DNA from: Zygnema cylindricum | Lineage: Eukaryota > Streptophyta > Zygnematophyceae > Zygnematales > Zygnemataceae | Assembly: GCA_037447655.1 (NCBI GenBank) | Contig: JBBHKE010002180.1 | Span: forward strand, 1-64,000 | DNA: 64,000 nt | Direction: 5' to 3' | Shown here: piece after piece, positions 21,516 through 31,639 of the stretch | Numbering within the stretch: position 1 is the first letter of the stretch | How the letters are laid out: every line of letters begins with the position of its first letter | The notes under the pieces: generated by a model | Databases searched by the model: none | The model's input: the letters and a program-made list of their open reading frames with translations, nothing else | Told to the model about the DNA's origin: nothing | Program-made: the position numbers and the translations under genes

Positions 21516-22568
21516 TCAAATCATCTCGCGAGGTGATTTGATGTAAAGTTTGAACATGTGTTGAAAGGACCAATCGTGTAGGTATATGTGTAGAAATTGA
21601 TGATGTATTCCCCCCCAAGCTAGTTGAGACGGATGGGTTTGTGCAAAACGACCTGCTGCGAATCCGAGGCCTAAGACAAATGAGAGAGATTGAGGGTCCA
21701 TGACACGCCCTAAAAGGATGCAGCGCTGTCTTTCTGTGAGACCATGGGCAGCCGTAGTGTTGGGAAGGAAATGCATAAGGTGTTCCCGTTCTGTGGCTGT
21801 AGGTTCATCTAGGCCGCCTGTGTGAATATTTCTGAGCAGGTCGGGCTTATCACCAGAGAAAGCGTGAGAGTGTGGATAAGACACTAGAGTGGGGAGAACT
21901 TTGAGTTGTTGGCCTGAGACATTAATTTTGTAATTCGGTGGGTGATCAGGCTGCAGACAAGTTTGGACTTTGTGAAAAGGAAGAAGTGCAGTGTGAATAT
22001 CTGTAAAAGGAGGTTTGACAGAAAGATTTCTTTCTCTAAGGCGTCCAATATCAATCAAGTTGGTCCATTTGGATCGAACCCGATGAGCTAACGACCCGTG
22101 ACGAGCGGCATCAATGATAAGAGGAGGACCAATTAATGCTTCTATCCGCTTGTAATCAGCTAACACTGTAGGTCGAGGATCGTTATAGGCAACCACGTTT
22201 TCCAGAATATATCCCAATGGCCGATCGAAAGATTGCAAAAAATGCATGATACGAAGTAATTCAAAGAATAATTTGGTGCGGGGATCAGCTAAGCCGAGAC
22301 CTTTGCCTGCTCGTGAAATTCCTTGACACTCCCAACCGGCAAAGAGAAGATTGATTGGTTCCACATCGAGAAGGTGTTGGTTTCCTATCAGACGAATATC
22401 TTGAGGTAACGCTGTATGCATGTGAGCAAAGGCAGATTTAGGGAAAATATGTGGATATTGTCCGTGTAAAAGATAACAGTGATGTGTCTGGGCTTTCCGA
22501 GCTAAAGGGTCAGTGTCAACTGAGTAGTAGTGCTTGATGGCAACAATAGCATGAAAGAATATCCTCCA
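21516..22568 (-). CDS. C5 cytosine DNA methyltransferase-like protein, N-terminally incomplete
   Basis: The open frame runs from 22568 (after an in-frame TGA at 22571-22569) to the stop at 21516; the first in-frame ATG is at 22421. Upstream of that ATG the frame still shows conserved features: YYSVDTDPLARKAQ (SAM-pocket Asp of motif II) and HIFPKSAFAHMHTALPQDI (motif III). Counting from the ATG, motif IV is at residues 28-39, AGWECQGISRAG, with catalytic Cys32 and E in place of the usual P. The motif VI ENV is at 74-76 and motif VIII RVR at 114-116, followed by KWTNL. A variable target-recognition stretch follows, then a conserved end (TERQRCILLGRVMDP). Motif I (FxGxG) is not seen and should lie before the TGA (..RDHWKPRENL). 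It may be a frameshifted or retrotransposon-carried DNMT. It sits 700 bp from a gypsy LTR, in the same orientation. Activity is uncertain. Confidence 0.72.
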   Translation of the reverse strand, partial: WRIFFHAIVAIKHYYSVDTDPLARKAQTHHCYLLHGQYPHIFPKSAFAHMHTALPQDIRLIGNQHLLDVEPINLLFAGWECQGISRAGKGLGLADPRTKLFFELLRIMHFLQSFDRPLGYILENVVAYNDPRPTVLADYKRIEALIGPPLIIDAARHGSLAHRVRSKWTNLIDIGRLRERNLSVKPPFTDIHTALLPFHKVQTCLQPDHPPNYKINVSGQQLKVLPTLVSYPHSHAFSGDKPDLLRNIHTGGLDEPTATEREHLMHFLPNTTAAHGLTERQRCILLGRVMDPQSLSFVLGLGFAAGRFAQTHPSQLAWGGIHHQFLHIYLHDWSFQHMFKLYIKSPREMI

Positions 22569-22571
22569 TCA

Positions 22572-23659
22572 AAGATTTTCTCGCGGCTTCCAATGGTCTC
22601 GCATCCACCCTTGTGTAAGGCACATGGCCTATGCTACGTGTAGCCACATGATCGCGCGTTCATCGTGGATATTTTTTCACTTTTAAGCGTGTTATATGTT
22701 CAGGCTCTTAAAATTGACCTTCTTCAGGACAATTGTTGCAAACTAAAAGGTTCGACCGATGGCATATCTGATTTTGCATCCGGCGGTCACGGTTTACGCC
22801 CATAACCTTGAAGAACCAAATCAGTCATTCTGTAACCTTTTTTTTCCTCTGACAAAACTAACAAATTTGGTACGACATTGTACGATCAAGTACGACCTTT
22901 AGAAAAAAACCTCATTTTTCCCCTAATGGAACTTCTCCCTTAAGCAAAGAATCTCCAAGGTTATATTCGTAATCCTTGACCGTCGAATGCTTTCTTTGGG
23001 CATGCCGACCTTGCCTTCGAAGATTAGGGCGTGTTCCCATGTGTTCAAGTAAGGGTTTTTTTCCGTCGTTTACACAGAAAATGGGACTTCCAACTTGAAA
23101 ACCGGACAAAATTTTCTATTGATTTTTTTCATGAATTGTCTGAACAGTTTTTTCTAGTAAAAGTATTCGAAATATAATAATAAAAAAACGTATGGACATA
23201 AGAACTGGGTTTCTTTCAAGTGAATAATTTCACCTTTTTTTCCTTTTTTTCTTTGTTTTTCTACCTTAATTATTTTAGGGCAGCCACAAAACTTTTTTCG
23301 AAGGATTTCGAAAATTGAAATATAATACCCTCTCCAAAAATAAAAGATATTACTGACATTAAAGAGTGGTTATTGTGAGAAGCCCCGAAAAAATATTGTA
23401 AAAGAGGCTAAAAACTAAATAAATAAAAATAAAAAAAAGCGACATTTGCTTCAATTTTTTTGTCACTTCTCGTGTGGATCCTTAGATGTGTGTCTTAAGT
23501 ATCAAAGGAAAAAAATTATAATATCTGTAATAATGATAATGTAACTATACTCATAGCCATAATAGTAATATTTATAAAAATAACGATGATTATAAAGATT
23601 AAAACATTAATCATAACAAAAATGGCTGTCATAATAACAATATTAACAATAATAAACAT
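22572..23659. other. No gene recognised
   Basis: Upstream of the methyltransferase frame the sequence becomes AT-rich. 22572-22625 may be decayed N-terminal methyltransferase sequence. 23101-23195 is nearly the same as 24333-24405 (GGACAAA.TTTTC.ATTG, CATGAATTGTCT, AGTATTCGAAATATA), so it belongs to the repeat family before the LysM exon. Confidence 0.45.
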
Positions 23660-23801
23660 TAAAGTGGAATCGTGTCAAACTACTTGTTAGTTCATCAAAT
23701 ATAGTCTTAGATTTCCGTGAAATCCGGGATTAGGCATCTCCGAGGCTCGAACTTGGAACCTTTCACTTAAGCCGTAAACGCGCTAACCACGGCACCACCA
23801 G
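23660..23801 (-). mobile_element. tRNA-derived SINE head with body
   Basis: The minus strand from 23801 reads like a tRNA 5' half: A box TGGTGCCGTGGTTAGCGCG (23797-23779) and B box AGTTCGAGCC (23753-23744), 26 bp apart, as in pol III type-2 promoters. The tRNA-like part lacks a full cloverleaf. It is followed by a body and an (ATT)-rich stretch near 23640. Plus-strand reading frames here are meaningless. Confidence 0.6.
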
Positions 23802-24167
23802 CTCAATATTGAGCCTGGTGGGTCCGTACCCTTCTATTTTGGGTACCACATTTATTTTGGGTACCCTTTTATTTCGGGCGGCTTCGAGTATGGATATGAC
23901 CATAATCTACCCCGTATTGAACCGGCATTCACGTGCCAATCCAACATATAGACCATAGTATCCGCACTATTGCTGCGAAAATAAAATCTTTATAAAAGAT
24001 ACAATGAAAAGGAACATCAAGAAATTAAAATGAAAATTGGAAAAAGAAGAAAAATATAAAAGCTCGGAAAAAGAGGATACCAATATAGAATTTGAAAGGT
24101 AAAAAAAAAGTGTTTGGATTTCATATAAGCTAAAATTCAATTTTTCCCTCTCAACAGAAAATTAAAA

Positions 24168-24918
24168 TAATATACAGTATTTTTTAGAAATTGTTTAACA
24201 AAAAGAATCGAAAACACAAAAAACGCGAAACCCAAAAAAAACTAAATAACCCTTTTATATGAACAAGTCGAAATCGGTATAAATAATCCTCAAAATTCTG
24301 TTTATCTTTTCAGGTTTGTAATGAGGGAAGACCGGACAAAGTTTTCAATTGTTTTTTTCATGAATTGTCTAGTAAAGTATTCGAAATATAGTGTTAAAAA
24401 ACGTGTTTTTAACCAATATTACTTTTAGATGTAATAAACCGAAATAGGTATTTATAAACTAGGTTTCATAGAAATTTGCCATCAACTTTTTTTATGAACT
24501 GTGTAACTGAAAGAGTCAAACATAATGTCTAAAAAAAACTTGATGGAAACAATAAATATTTTTTTTGAACTAATTCTTCGTATAAAGAAATAAACCGTGA
24601 AAATTGTGTTTTTTTTCAATTGTGTAGGAAAACTTAATTTTGTAATCAAAAAATACTATCAAATCTTTAGTGAAGAGTGGAAATATAATATCAAAAGTTG
24701 TTAAAAACACCAAATTTTTTTTGTTGTAATTATGAAAATTAAAAATAGTGTGTATTTTTTTATTGTAGCTGAAAGGAACAGTTTTATAATTTTTAAATGA
24801 AAGAGCTAAAATACAATGTCAAAAAAAAATTGTCGGATACGAAATGAAGCTTGTCTTTAACTAATTATTTTTTAAACTAAAACAATGAACCAAGTATTGT
24901 GTTTTTTTCTTTTTTAAG
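24168..24918 (+). repeat. Decayed tandem units leading into LysM exon
   Basis: Units begin after pyrimidine-AG steps at about 24168, 24314, 24473, 24628, 24769 and finally 24919 (spacing 141-159 bp). The unit at 24314 starts GTTTGTAATGAGGGAAGACC and the real exon at 24919 starts GTTTGTATTGAAAGAGGACC. Later in each unit a word like GAAATATAATGTCAAAAAA recurs. The units look like mutated copies of the exon start and its acceptor. Copies are too decayed to code. Confidence 0.55.
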
Positions 24919-26488
24919 GTTTGTATTGAAAGAGGACCTTTAAAGTTTCCTGAACCGTGTTTAAAGACCTACGATATAAAACCCAGCGATAGTTGTCGTT
25001 CGATTATTCAGAATAGAATGCAAGGAAATGCTAAAAACTTCTTCTATATAAATCCGGGAATTTATTGCGGTCAAATTCACCTTTCTGCAAGTACCGATTC
25101 TTTCAGACCACAGGTAAGTCTCAGTTGATTTTTTTTTTCTTTTTTTTAGTCAAGATTTTGATTAGCTTTTGGTTAATTTTTGGCTAATTTTGGGTTCATT
25201 CTCATTGGTGTTTTTGGGTCAAAATTTAATTATATTTTGGTTAAAATTTGGTCTTTTTTTGGCTAATTTTATGTTTTATAAAGGTGTTTCTTTTTTTTTT
25301 TTCAACATTTGGTTAACTTTTTCTTTTTTTCTGGTCACAATTTGGTTTTACTGTTGGCTAATGTTCGATGTTTTTCTTTTGGTTTTCGGTGCTTTTTAAA
25401 CAAAAATGTTGGGGTTAACTTTTGGTTTTTTTAGGCTTAAAACATGGTTAAAATTTGGTTCAAAATATGGTTCAAGTATAATTCTATTTTTTCTTAGCTA
25501 CTAGCTACATGATACAATGGATTTTTCTTTTTCATTATTTTTCAATTTTATTTATTTTTTATTTTTTTGGTTTATATATGGGTAATTTAACTTTAGGATA
25601 ATGTTGGTTAAAAGTTGGATGATTTATTGGTTAAATTGGAGTTAAATTGGAGTTAGTTTATTTGTTGAATTAAGGTTGACTTTTGATTTGCATATGGTGG
25701 CTTTTTATCACTTTTGGGTTAAATTTTTATCAAAATATGGTTACCTTTGGTTGAAAGGTATGAAATGTAGTTAACGTTCGGTTGAAATGTCATAAACTTA
25801 TTTTAAAAACTATGGTCAATGTTTGGTTAAGATTGTGGCTCATTCCCTAAGAAAAAACTTGAAAAACCAAATATCCTTAAAAGAAGCCTATTAAGATATG
25901 CCTTCGACGTAACTGTTGATAAAAACCCTCAAAAAGTAGCCTAAAAAACCCATTTCAAATAAAAACCCTAAAAAAACCATCAAAAACCCTTCGATATCAT
26001 GCTTAAAAATATGATTTTAAAAAACCTCTAAAAACATGGTAACCCTTTTTGGTTAACCACGTGTGTTCTTTAAGGTGGTTTCGAAGGGATTTTGGAGGGA
26101 TTTTTAAGGGATTTAACCGTTTTTTATGATTTTTTAAGGATCCAAATTCTCTTTGTGTGTGTGTTACATCTGTCACAGGTTTGTCTTAAAACTGAACCCC
26201 CCGAAACCCCTAATGCCCCCGGACCCCCCGCGACAATAAGCCCTAGTCCCCCTATGACCCAAACCCCCGCAACCCCTAGAAGCCCCCCTTCTGGCATTGG
26301 CCAAAAATCGTGTAAAGGCAAACTCTATATTTTGGGCAGCAACAAATTGTAAAAGTCTCAAGAAATGTTTTACGAAGAAAGAAACCTTTGTAAGTTTGAA
26401 TAAATTTCCGTGTACGGCGGGATTTCTTCGACGACTTCGATCAATAAATGATCCTCTGATTTGTATCCCGAACAAATGTTCTTGCTGA
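24919..26488 (+). pseudogene. Two-exon LysM protein locus, second LysM frameshifted
   Basis: Exon A (24919-25113, acceptor AAG, donor CAG|GTAAGT) encodes VCIERGPLKFPEPCLKTYDI then SDSCRSI.., FFYINPGIYCGQ: a LysM domain with the usual Y-x-I-x-x-x-D-x-C and NPGIxC pattern. Exon B (26179-26488, acceptor ACAG) starts VCLKTEPPETP, has a Pro/Thr/Ser linker of about 30 residues, then KSCKGKLYILG, where the frame meets a stop at 26350. In another frame CKSLKKCFTKKETFVSLNK.. LICIPNKCSC continues to 26488, closely resembling the C-terminus of the protein at 4973-5278. One indel near 26335-26345 therefore breaks the gene, unless it is an assembly error. No first exon with a signal peptide is seen. Typical plant LysM proteins of this layout bind chitin-like glycans at the cell surface. 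Confidence 0.65.
25130..25860 (+). repeat. TTTTGGTTAA-rich degenerate repeat in LysM intron
   Basis: The intron between the LysM exons is dominated by loose repeats of TTTTGGTTAA, TTTTTGGCTAA and AAAATTTGG. The apparent plus frame at 25169-25399 (hydrophobic, Phe/Leu-rich) is a by-product of the T/G-rich sequence. The 3' part of the intron (25880-26060) is rich in AAAACCC words of opposite bias. Confidence 0.6.
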
Positions 26489-27214
26489 CAGTTTTTTTTT
26501 TTTTTCCATTTATGAAAGCGAATTTTTAGATCGAAACTTTACATTGGTATGTTTGTATTGGTAAGATTTATTTTGGTATAGTTGTATTGATACATTTATA
26601 TTTTTATTATTTCTATTATTTGTATTATTTATATTGGTAGCTTTAAATTCCTATAGTTGTATTGGTATACATACATTTATATTGGTATAGTTATAATGGT
26701 TTTTTATATTGGTATCTTTATTTTGGTATCATTATATTGCTATTTATATTGGCCTATAGCAGGACATGCGCAATGGGTTAAACAGTTGCGTGCACACCCT
26801 GTTACTTGCGATCTCTTTGGAAAAACCCAAATCCCACTTTGTGTGTTTCCAAAACTGGACCATGTTAACGAGAATGGAGAATATTACAGGAGTGTTTTTT
26901 TATTATTGTTTTATTTTTAATCCAGTTAAACGATTTGAAAAAAAAGTTATAACACCGCATAAAAAGTTTGTGTCTCTAGTGTCAGTTGAGCTACCTAAAA
27001 CCAGTGGAGGAAGAGGAAGAAGAGGAAGATGGGCGGGATGGGAGGGGAGAAGAAAAGGGTTTGTGGAGGTTTGACCCCCTTAGAGATTTCCCTTTGACAT
27101 CCTTTCTAAACATTTGATTTGTTATTTACCTTCGAGGTTGATAAGTGATGCTACTTCTGTGGAAAAAAACCGTTTAATCATCTAAGTAGGAAATCTTGTA
27201 CTTTTTGTACTTTG
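26489..27214. other. No gene; TATATTGGTA-type low complexity
   Basis: From about 26540 to 26755 words such as TTATATTGGTA and TTTTGGTATC recur irregularly. No gene is recognised between here and the LINE fragment at 27215. Confidence 0.5.
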
Positions 27215-27664
27215 TGTTACGGCGTTCAAGTGGGTCATCTCGACGTGCTTTCGAGCGCCGAGGACCTGGGAGCCCTCCTCCTTCGGTCCCTACTTTTTAT
27301 CGTATGTGTGGCTTTACAGCGAGTGCAGGCTTCTATTCTTCTCCTATCGGCTGTTGTGGTTATGGATCGTCGCTGTGTTCCGGTACATCCTCAACGCGCT
27401 CCCCCGGCCTGGGGGGACTTACAGTGTTGCTTTTCGTAGATATTTATTTTGGTGTTGGGGTTGTAGTTTTGGTTTTGTTAGTTGTCGTACTTTTCATTTT
27501 GAGTTTGGGTGCTTTTGTTTTCCTTGTTGTTGTTTTCTTATTTTTGTGTTCCCGTCCTTCTCTTTGTTTTTTATTCCGCCGGTAGTTTTTCAGTTTTGGC
27601 CATGCCACTCCTTTTGTACCCCCGGACTCAGATGGTTTACCATTGTGCTTTTTAATTTATCCTG
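27215..27664 (+). mobile_element. LINE 3' fragment
   Basis: It matches 3470-3901: the frame LGSPPPS..., RVQASILL.., VMDRR.VP..PQRAPP.WGDL.CCFS, then the same 3'UTR ending TTTTTAATTTATCC at 27661. Only the C-terminal end of the LINE ORF is present, as expected from 5' truncation. Confidence 0.75.
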
Positions 27665-28091
27665 ATTTCCGTATATTTTCAGTATAAAGAGTTTGGTGCG
27701 TTCTCTTAAAGATGGTCAAAAACGAATGAATGCTATTCAGTTATCCAAAACATTTAATGACTTAAGATGAGTTTAGAAGAGCATTTAACCCTTTTATCCT
27801 TTATCCCTTCACAAACACATAGTAGAGCAACGAGGGGGAAAGGTAATGGAAGGAAGACAGTGTGAGGGGGGTTGAGAGAGCACGAGAGAGACCTACCAAA
27901 AATTTGAAGGGCGCTAAATGTTGAAAATGGCTTGGAAAATCAGCAAGCATTTTTGTTTGTTGAAAAAGTTGTGTTCGTGTGTTTGCTTTTTTTGCTTCAA
28001 TGGTTGTTGATGGTTTCTTTGTTTAGGATCAAATAATATGTCACCAAATTCTTGTTAAAAAATATGTATGTACATATATATATATATGAAA
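27665..28091. other. No gene recognised
   Basis: Nothing supported in this stretch. A short TATATATA run lies at 28075-28086. Confidence 0.5.
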
Positions 28092-28227
28092 CAATGGGCA
28101 GGATAAATTAAAAAGCACGATGGTAAACCATCTGAGCCCGGGGGTATGAAAGGGGTGGCATGGTCAAAACATAAAAAATACCAAGGCAATAAAATCTAAA
28201 GAGAGCAACGGGAACAACAACAAGGCA

Positions 28228-28230
<3 letters not shown>
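28092..28230 (-). mobile_element. LINE 3' end fragment, inverted
   Basis: The inverse of the LINE 3'UTR: CAGGATAAATTAAAAAGCAC, then GATGGTAAACCATCTGAGCC and GGGGTGGCATGGTCAAAAC. It fades near 28230, where an (AT)n array starts. Confidence 0.75.

Positions 28231-28231
<1 letters not shown>

Positions 28232-28290
<59 letters not shown>
28232..28290. repeat. (AT)n microsatellite
   Basis: About 29 uninterrupted AT units directly at the broken 5' edge of the inverted LINE fragment. Confidence 0.95.
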
Positions 28291-28294
<4 letters not shown>

Positions 28295-28768
28295 GACGTT
28301 TCTCTTGTTTTAAGTAGCCCTGGTGTGCCTTTTACGGATAACTAATAAAAAAGTTTAACGGAGAAAGACTATTTGCTTCGTAAAATTTTGCGAATGAACA
28401 CTAAGAAATAAATAGTGTTTCTTTTGTTCAACTATTGTTATCATTTTAATCTTTGTTATTGTTGTTGCTGTTGTTGTTCTTGTTATTCATTGAGGCTAAT
28501 TTATTGTTTGATGTCGTAGTAATTGTTAGATACGAAACCCCTTCTTTTCTTCATAAATATAATAATAATAATATCAATAATAGTAAGAAGCTTTATCAAA
28601 ATCCCGTGTTGGTAGACCATTCGAGTACATAGAAACAAAAAAGATGGTAACACTTAAAAGGAAACCGAAAAGTCTCACATAACTGTGTACTATATGACCA
28701 TGTGATTTGTACAATGATCTTAACAATAAGGGGTAGAAAATAAAAAGAAACACAGTAAATCAGTAAAT
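28291..28768. other. No gene recognised
   Basis: AT-rich with a TTGTTGTTGC-type triplet stretch around 28455-28485. Nothing else is seen. Confidence 0.5.
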
Positions 28769-28955
28769 CAATTATAGTGTCAGTTGTTTTTTTGCCACGT
28801 CTATCATCTTTTCTCTCTACATGTGTCTAAATCCTGTTTGAATACTACCAATCGGAGGGCAATATCCTTAACTATCCATTGCAATTGTCGAGTTCATAAA
28901 CGGGCAGAAAAGATTTGTTATGCGACAAAGAAAACGTTGATATTAATAATACTTG
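28769..28955. mobile_element. Degenerate MITE of the ACATCTTTTCTC family
   Basis: The left arm GTCAGTTGTTTTTTTGCCAC..ATCATCTTTTCTC is loosely inverted at the right (CAGAAAAGATTTGTTATGCG, AAAGAAAACGTTGATA). The order of blocks matches the element at 4454-4670 but identity is low. Confidence 0.4.
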
Positions 28956-30431
28956 TCGGTGTTGAGGACATTATGCCACTTGTCCATTACAAAATAAATA
29001 ATTCTATTATTGAGCAAATTTATCATTCATGGTTAGCTCTCAAAGTTGACTGCTCTCTTATTTTAAACACTTAAGGATGCTGAAATAAATGAAGTTTACA
29101 GTTTACATTATTCACGTCGTTTAAAAACTCCATTCCACAGAAAGCCTCTTCATTGGAAATGACGCTCATTTTTTCAACGGAAACTACAACAATCTCTTAT
29201 GATTGAATTCATATATTGTCATTTATTGCATAGGTTGCTAATTTGTTTAGTTTGTTTTTGCCTTTATTGAATTAATCAAGTGGTTTTTTGTCCCATTTTT
29301 ATGATGGAATAATTTAAAGTATTTGTTCTCCATTTTGTAGCCAAATTAGGTTTAAGAAAAAAACAAGACGCATGACTCTGGAAGACATACTTTTTACATG
29401 ATGTTGTAATACTCTGGTGATTTTTGGCTCCCTTATGGAGTTACTACAACAAGCCAAAATGAAATGTGAAAAAGTTGACGAAAGATTATCCTTTGAAACC
29501 TACAATGTTAATCATTATGGGAGGAAAGATATATGTAAAGAGGAGTTTATATTCGTGTTATTCACTCTTAGGGTAAAAATCTACCATCGGAAAAGTGAGG
29601 ATGCTTATTAGGCGCCATACGTCTTTGAACCAATTTGGACAGTTTTTTTTTTCTTATATATATAAATATATAACATATTTACAAGAGATTTACGAAGATT
29701 CTCGAAGCTTCCAGGCGTCAACATTGACTGTCCGGTGCCCAATCGTTTTTCATCTGCGACGAAATTGCTCAATCCAACCAGTTTGTGACCACCCTCTTCA
29801 ATGAGGACACGATGCACAAATTGAACGTGTACAATTGGTACACTTCATCGCAAAACATACATTCTACAATGGACAAGCGATGGCAATCTTGCAAGTTGTC
29901 TAGGCCATGTGCCGTCGGATATGATGAATGCATTGCACCGAAAGCCACTAGAAAATGCTTGCCGGAGGATATCCTCTTACACTTCTTTTGCCATCCATTA
30001 ACCTTAGTGGAAAAAAAAATGGGTTTTCAAACAAACAATGATGTATTAAGCACTTACAAAACTTACAATTTGGTATGTTAGTTCAAGTTTAAAATTTTGT
30101 CCACAAATATAGATAATTCATTCAAATTTTCCGGTTAATGAAACTATGTCGAATTTAAGCATGTGAACACAAGCCCACGTGGTACCAACCAAAATAAAGC
30201 ACGTATGTGCGAGGTAGCTTGTTTGCACAACGTGATGGAATATTGGTCAAAATATTTTATTGTGTACTTACAGGTATTGGCAATGCCTAACGGACAAAAG
30301 GCCTTTTGAACTCTTACCGCTAATAAGTCTAATTTAGCAATATTTGACCGTCTATTAAGCATCAAGAAAAAAAACAGGCACCTAATTAGTGTTATCAATG
30401 CTAATAACGACCTTGTAAATGGGCGAGAGTG
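28956..30431. other. No gene recognised
   Basis: Several reading frames of 64-98 codons occur (29417-29611, 29595-29804, 29785-30081) but none shows a domain that I know, and they overlap in different frames. The 29700-30000 part has higher GC and could be a decayed coding region of unknown type. Confidence 0.4.
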
Positions 30432-30676
30432 TGGGAGGAGTAGTTCAGTTGGTTCTTAACTTCCAAAACCGGTTTAAATCCGTTCAAACCTTGCGGTGCG
30501 GCCCAAAATGAAATTGAACCGAAGTGAACTCAACCGATTATGGTAAAACCATCAAAGTACAAAACATGATTGACACCGAAAAGAATTGATGACCAACAAG
30601 GGTAAAGGACCAGAATCCTAAAGGACTAAAAACACAACAAGGGTGGTTTAAGAGCCTCAAAAAAAAAAAAAAAAAG
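30432..30676 (+). mobile_element. tRNA-related SINE with poly(A) tail
   Basis: It starts GGGAGGAGTAGTTCAGTTGG (A-box-like), has a B box GGTTTAAATCC about 32 bp later, a body of about 150 bp with CAACAAGGGT.. repeated, and ends with a 16-A tail near 30658-30675. This order is typical of a tRNA-derived SINE. Target duplications are not evident. Confidence 0.6.
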
Positions 30677-30769
30677 CAAGTACAACAAAAACCAAACCAT
30701 TGAAACACTACAAACTACCTTAAACACTAAAAAATGAGACTAAACCCAACTAAATATCAGAGGTACGAA

Positions 30770-31420
30770 GATCGTCTATATCCATAGGGTGGCTTTGGGG
30801 TAAGTCTCGCAGTCCTTGGCCATCAATCACCACCGTGCTTAGTCGGATAATGGGTAAAGCTTTGGAACATTGAAGGGCGACAAAGACGCGTTGGCGGTAG
30901 AAATTTGACATGATAATTGGAGAAGGGTTGCAAGGCCCTCTAACTTCGAAATATCATCAAGCCCAATCGCGCAAAATGTAGTAAAAGGTGGTTTTAGGAC
31001 ACAAACCGTGACCCCCGCAAGGGATTGGTAAAATAGTTTGACTACAAGCGAGGAGGCCTTTCGGCCAATGAAAGATACCGTGGCCCACAAATTTAAGTAG
31101 AATTCCAAAGAGTCTATCTTCACATTAAAAAAGGGAGGAAAAGAAATAAATCTTAGGGGGTAAAATGCGGGCCAAGTACAAAGTGCGTTGGCCAAAACGA
31201 AGAAAGATAGCAAAATCGACATGTGAATCCAAAAGTTTGGGAAGTTCCTCACAATGATAAGGATGTTAAACAAGACGTATTAAACAAATTGGTTTAAAAC
31301 ATTAAGTGATCCAATATGGGAACTAAAAGTCCGTATAACCTCTTAAAAAATGGAAACACACAATCTTGAAAGGAGAGGAATATCCGGTTGTATACCAATA
31401 GGGCTCCATGCGACACATTT
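30770..31420 (-). mobile_element. Degraded LINE fragment
   Basis: On the minus strand the sequence aligns with parts of 57283-58860: the 31140-31010 portion corresponds to 58650-58480 (RT thumb side), and 30960-30840 corresponds to 57540-57430 (C-terminus), so the middle of the element is deleted. Sequence near 31390-31430 (CCGGTTGTATACCAATAGGG and GCGACACATTTGG) matches 58850-58885. Confidence 0.6.
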
Positions 31421-31639
31421 GGTAAATTTGGCGGAAAGGTGTATCTTATAAAGTTGCTCTATTAAATGGTGAAAGTTAGAAGGTAAATTGGTAGATTATA
31501 AGTATACTCTCTTCCATTATAACTCCTTATTCTCTTGATAAAATTTCCATGGAGCTTTTCACTCTATTGCGTCATATTCTTGGAAACACCTTAAAGCTTT
31601 AGACTTAGATTTGAGGAAGTATACCCGAGAGTATTTAGC

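Noticed and set aside
22912-23109. Minus frame with YEYNLGDSLL, resembling a LysM start
   Set aside because: Only one short LysM-like word, wrong strand relative to the LysM locus and no cysteine pattern.
23733-23801. Functional tRNA gene
   Set aside because: A and B boxes are present but the acceptor stem and anticodon arm do not pair; better explained as a SINE head.
25169-25399. Hydrophobic 76-codon plus frame (membrane protein?)
   Set aside because: T/G-rich intronic repeat (TTTTGGTTAA) gives Phe/Leu/Trp-rich translation in any T-rich frame; lies between two LysM exons.
28784-30081. Several 64-98 codon frames as possible small genes
   Set aside because: They overlap in different frames, have no domain or signal I recognise, and one lies over a degenerate MITE.
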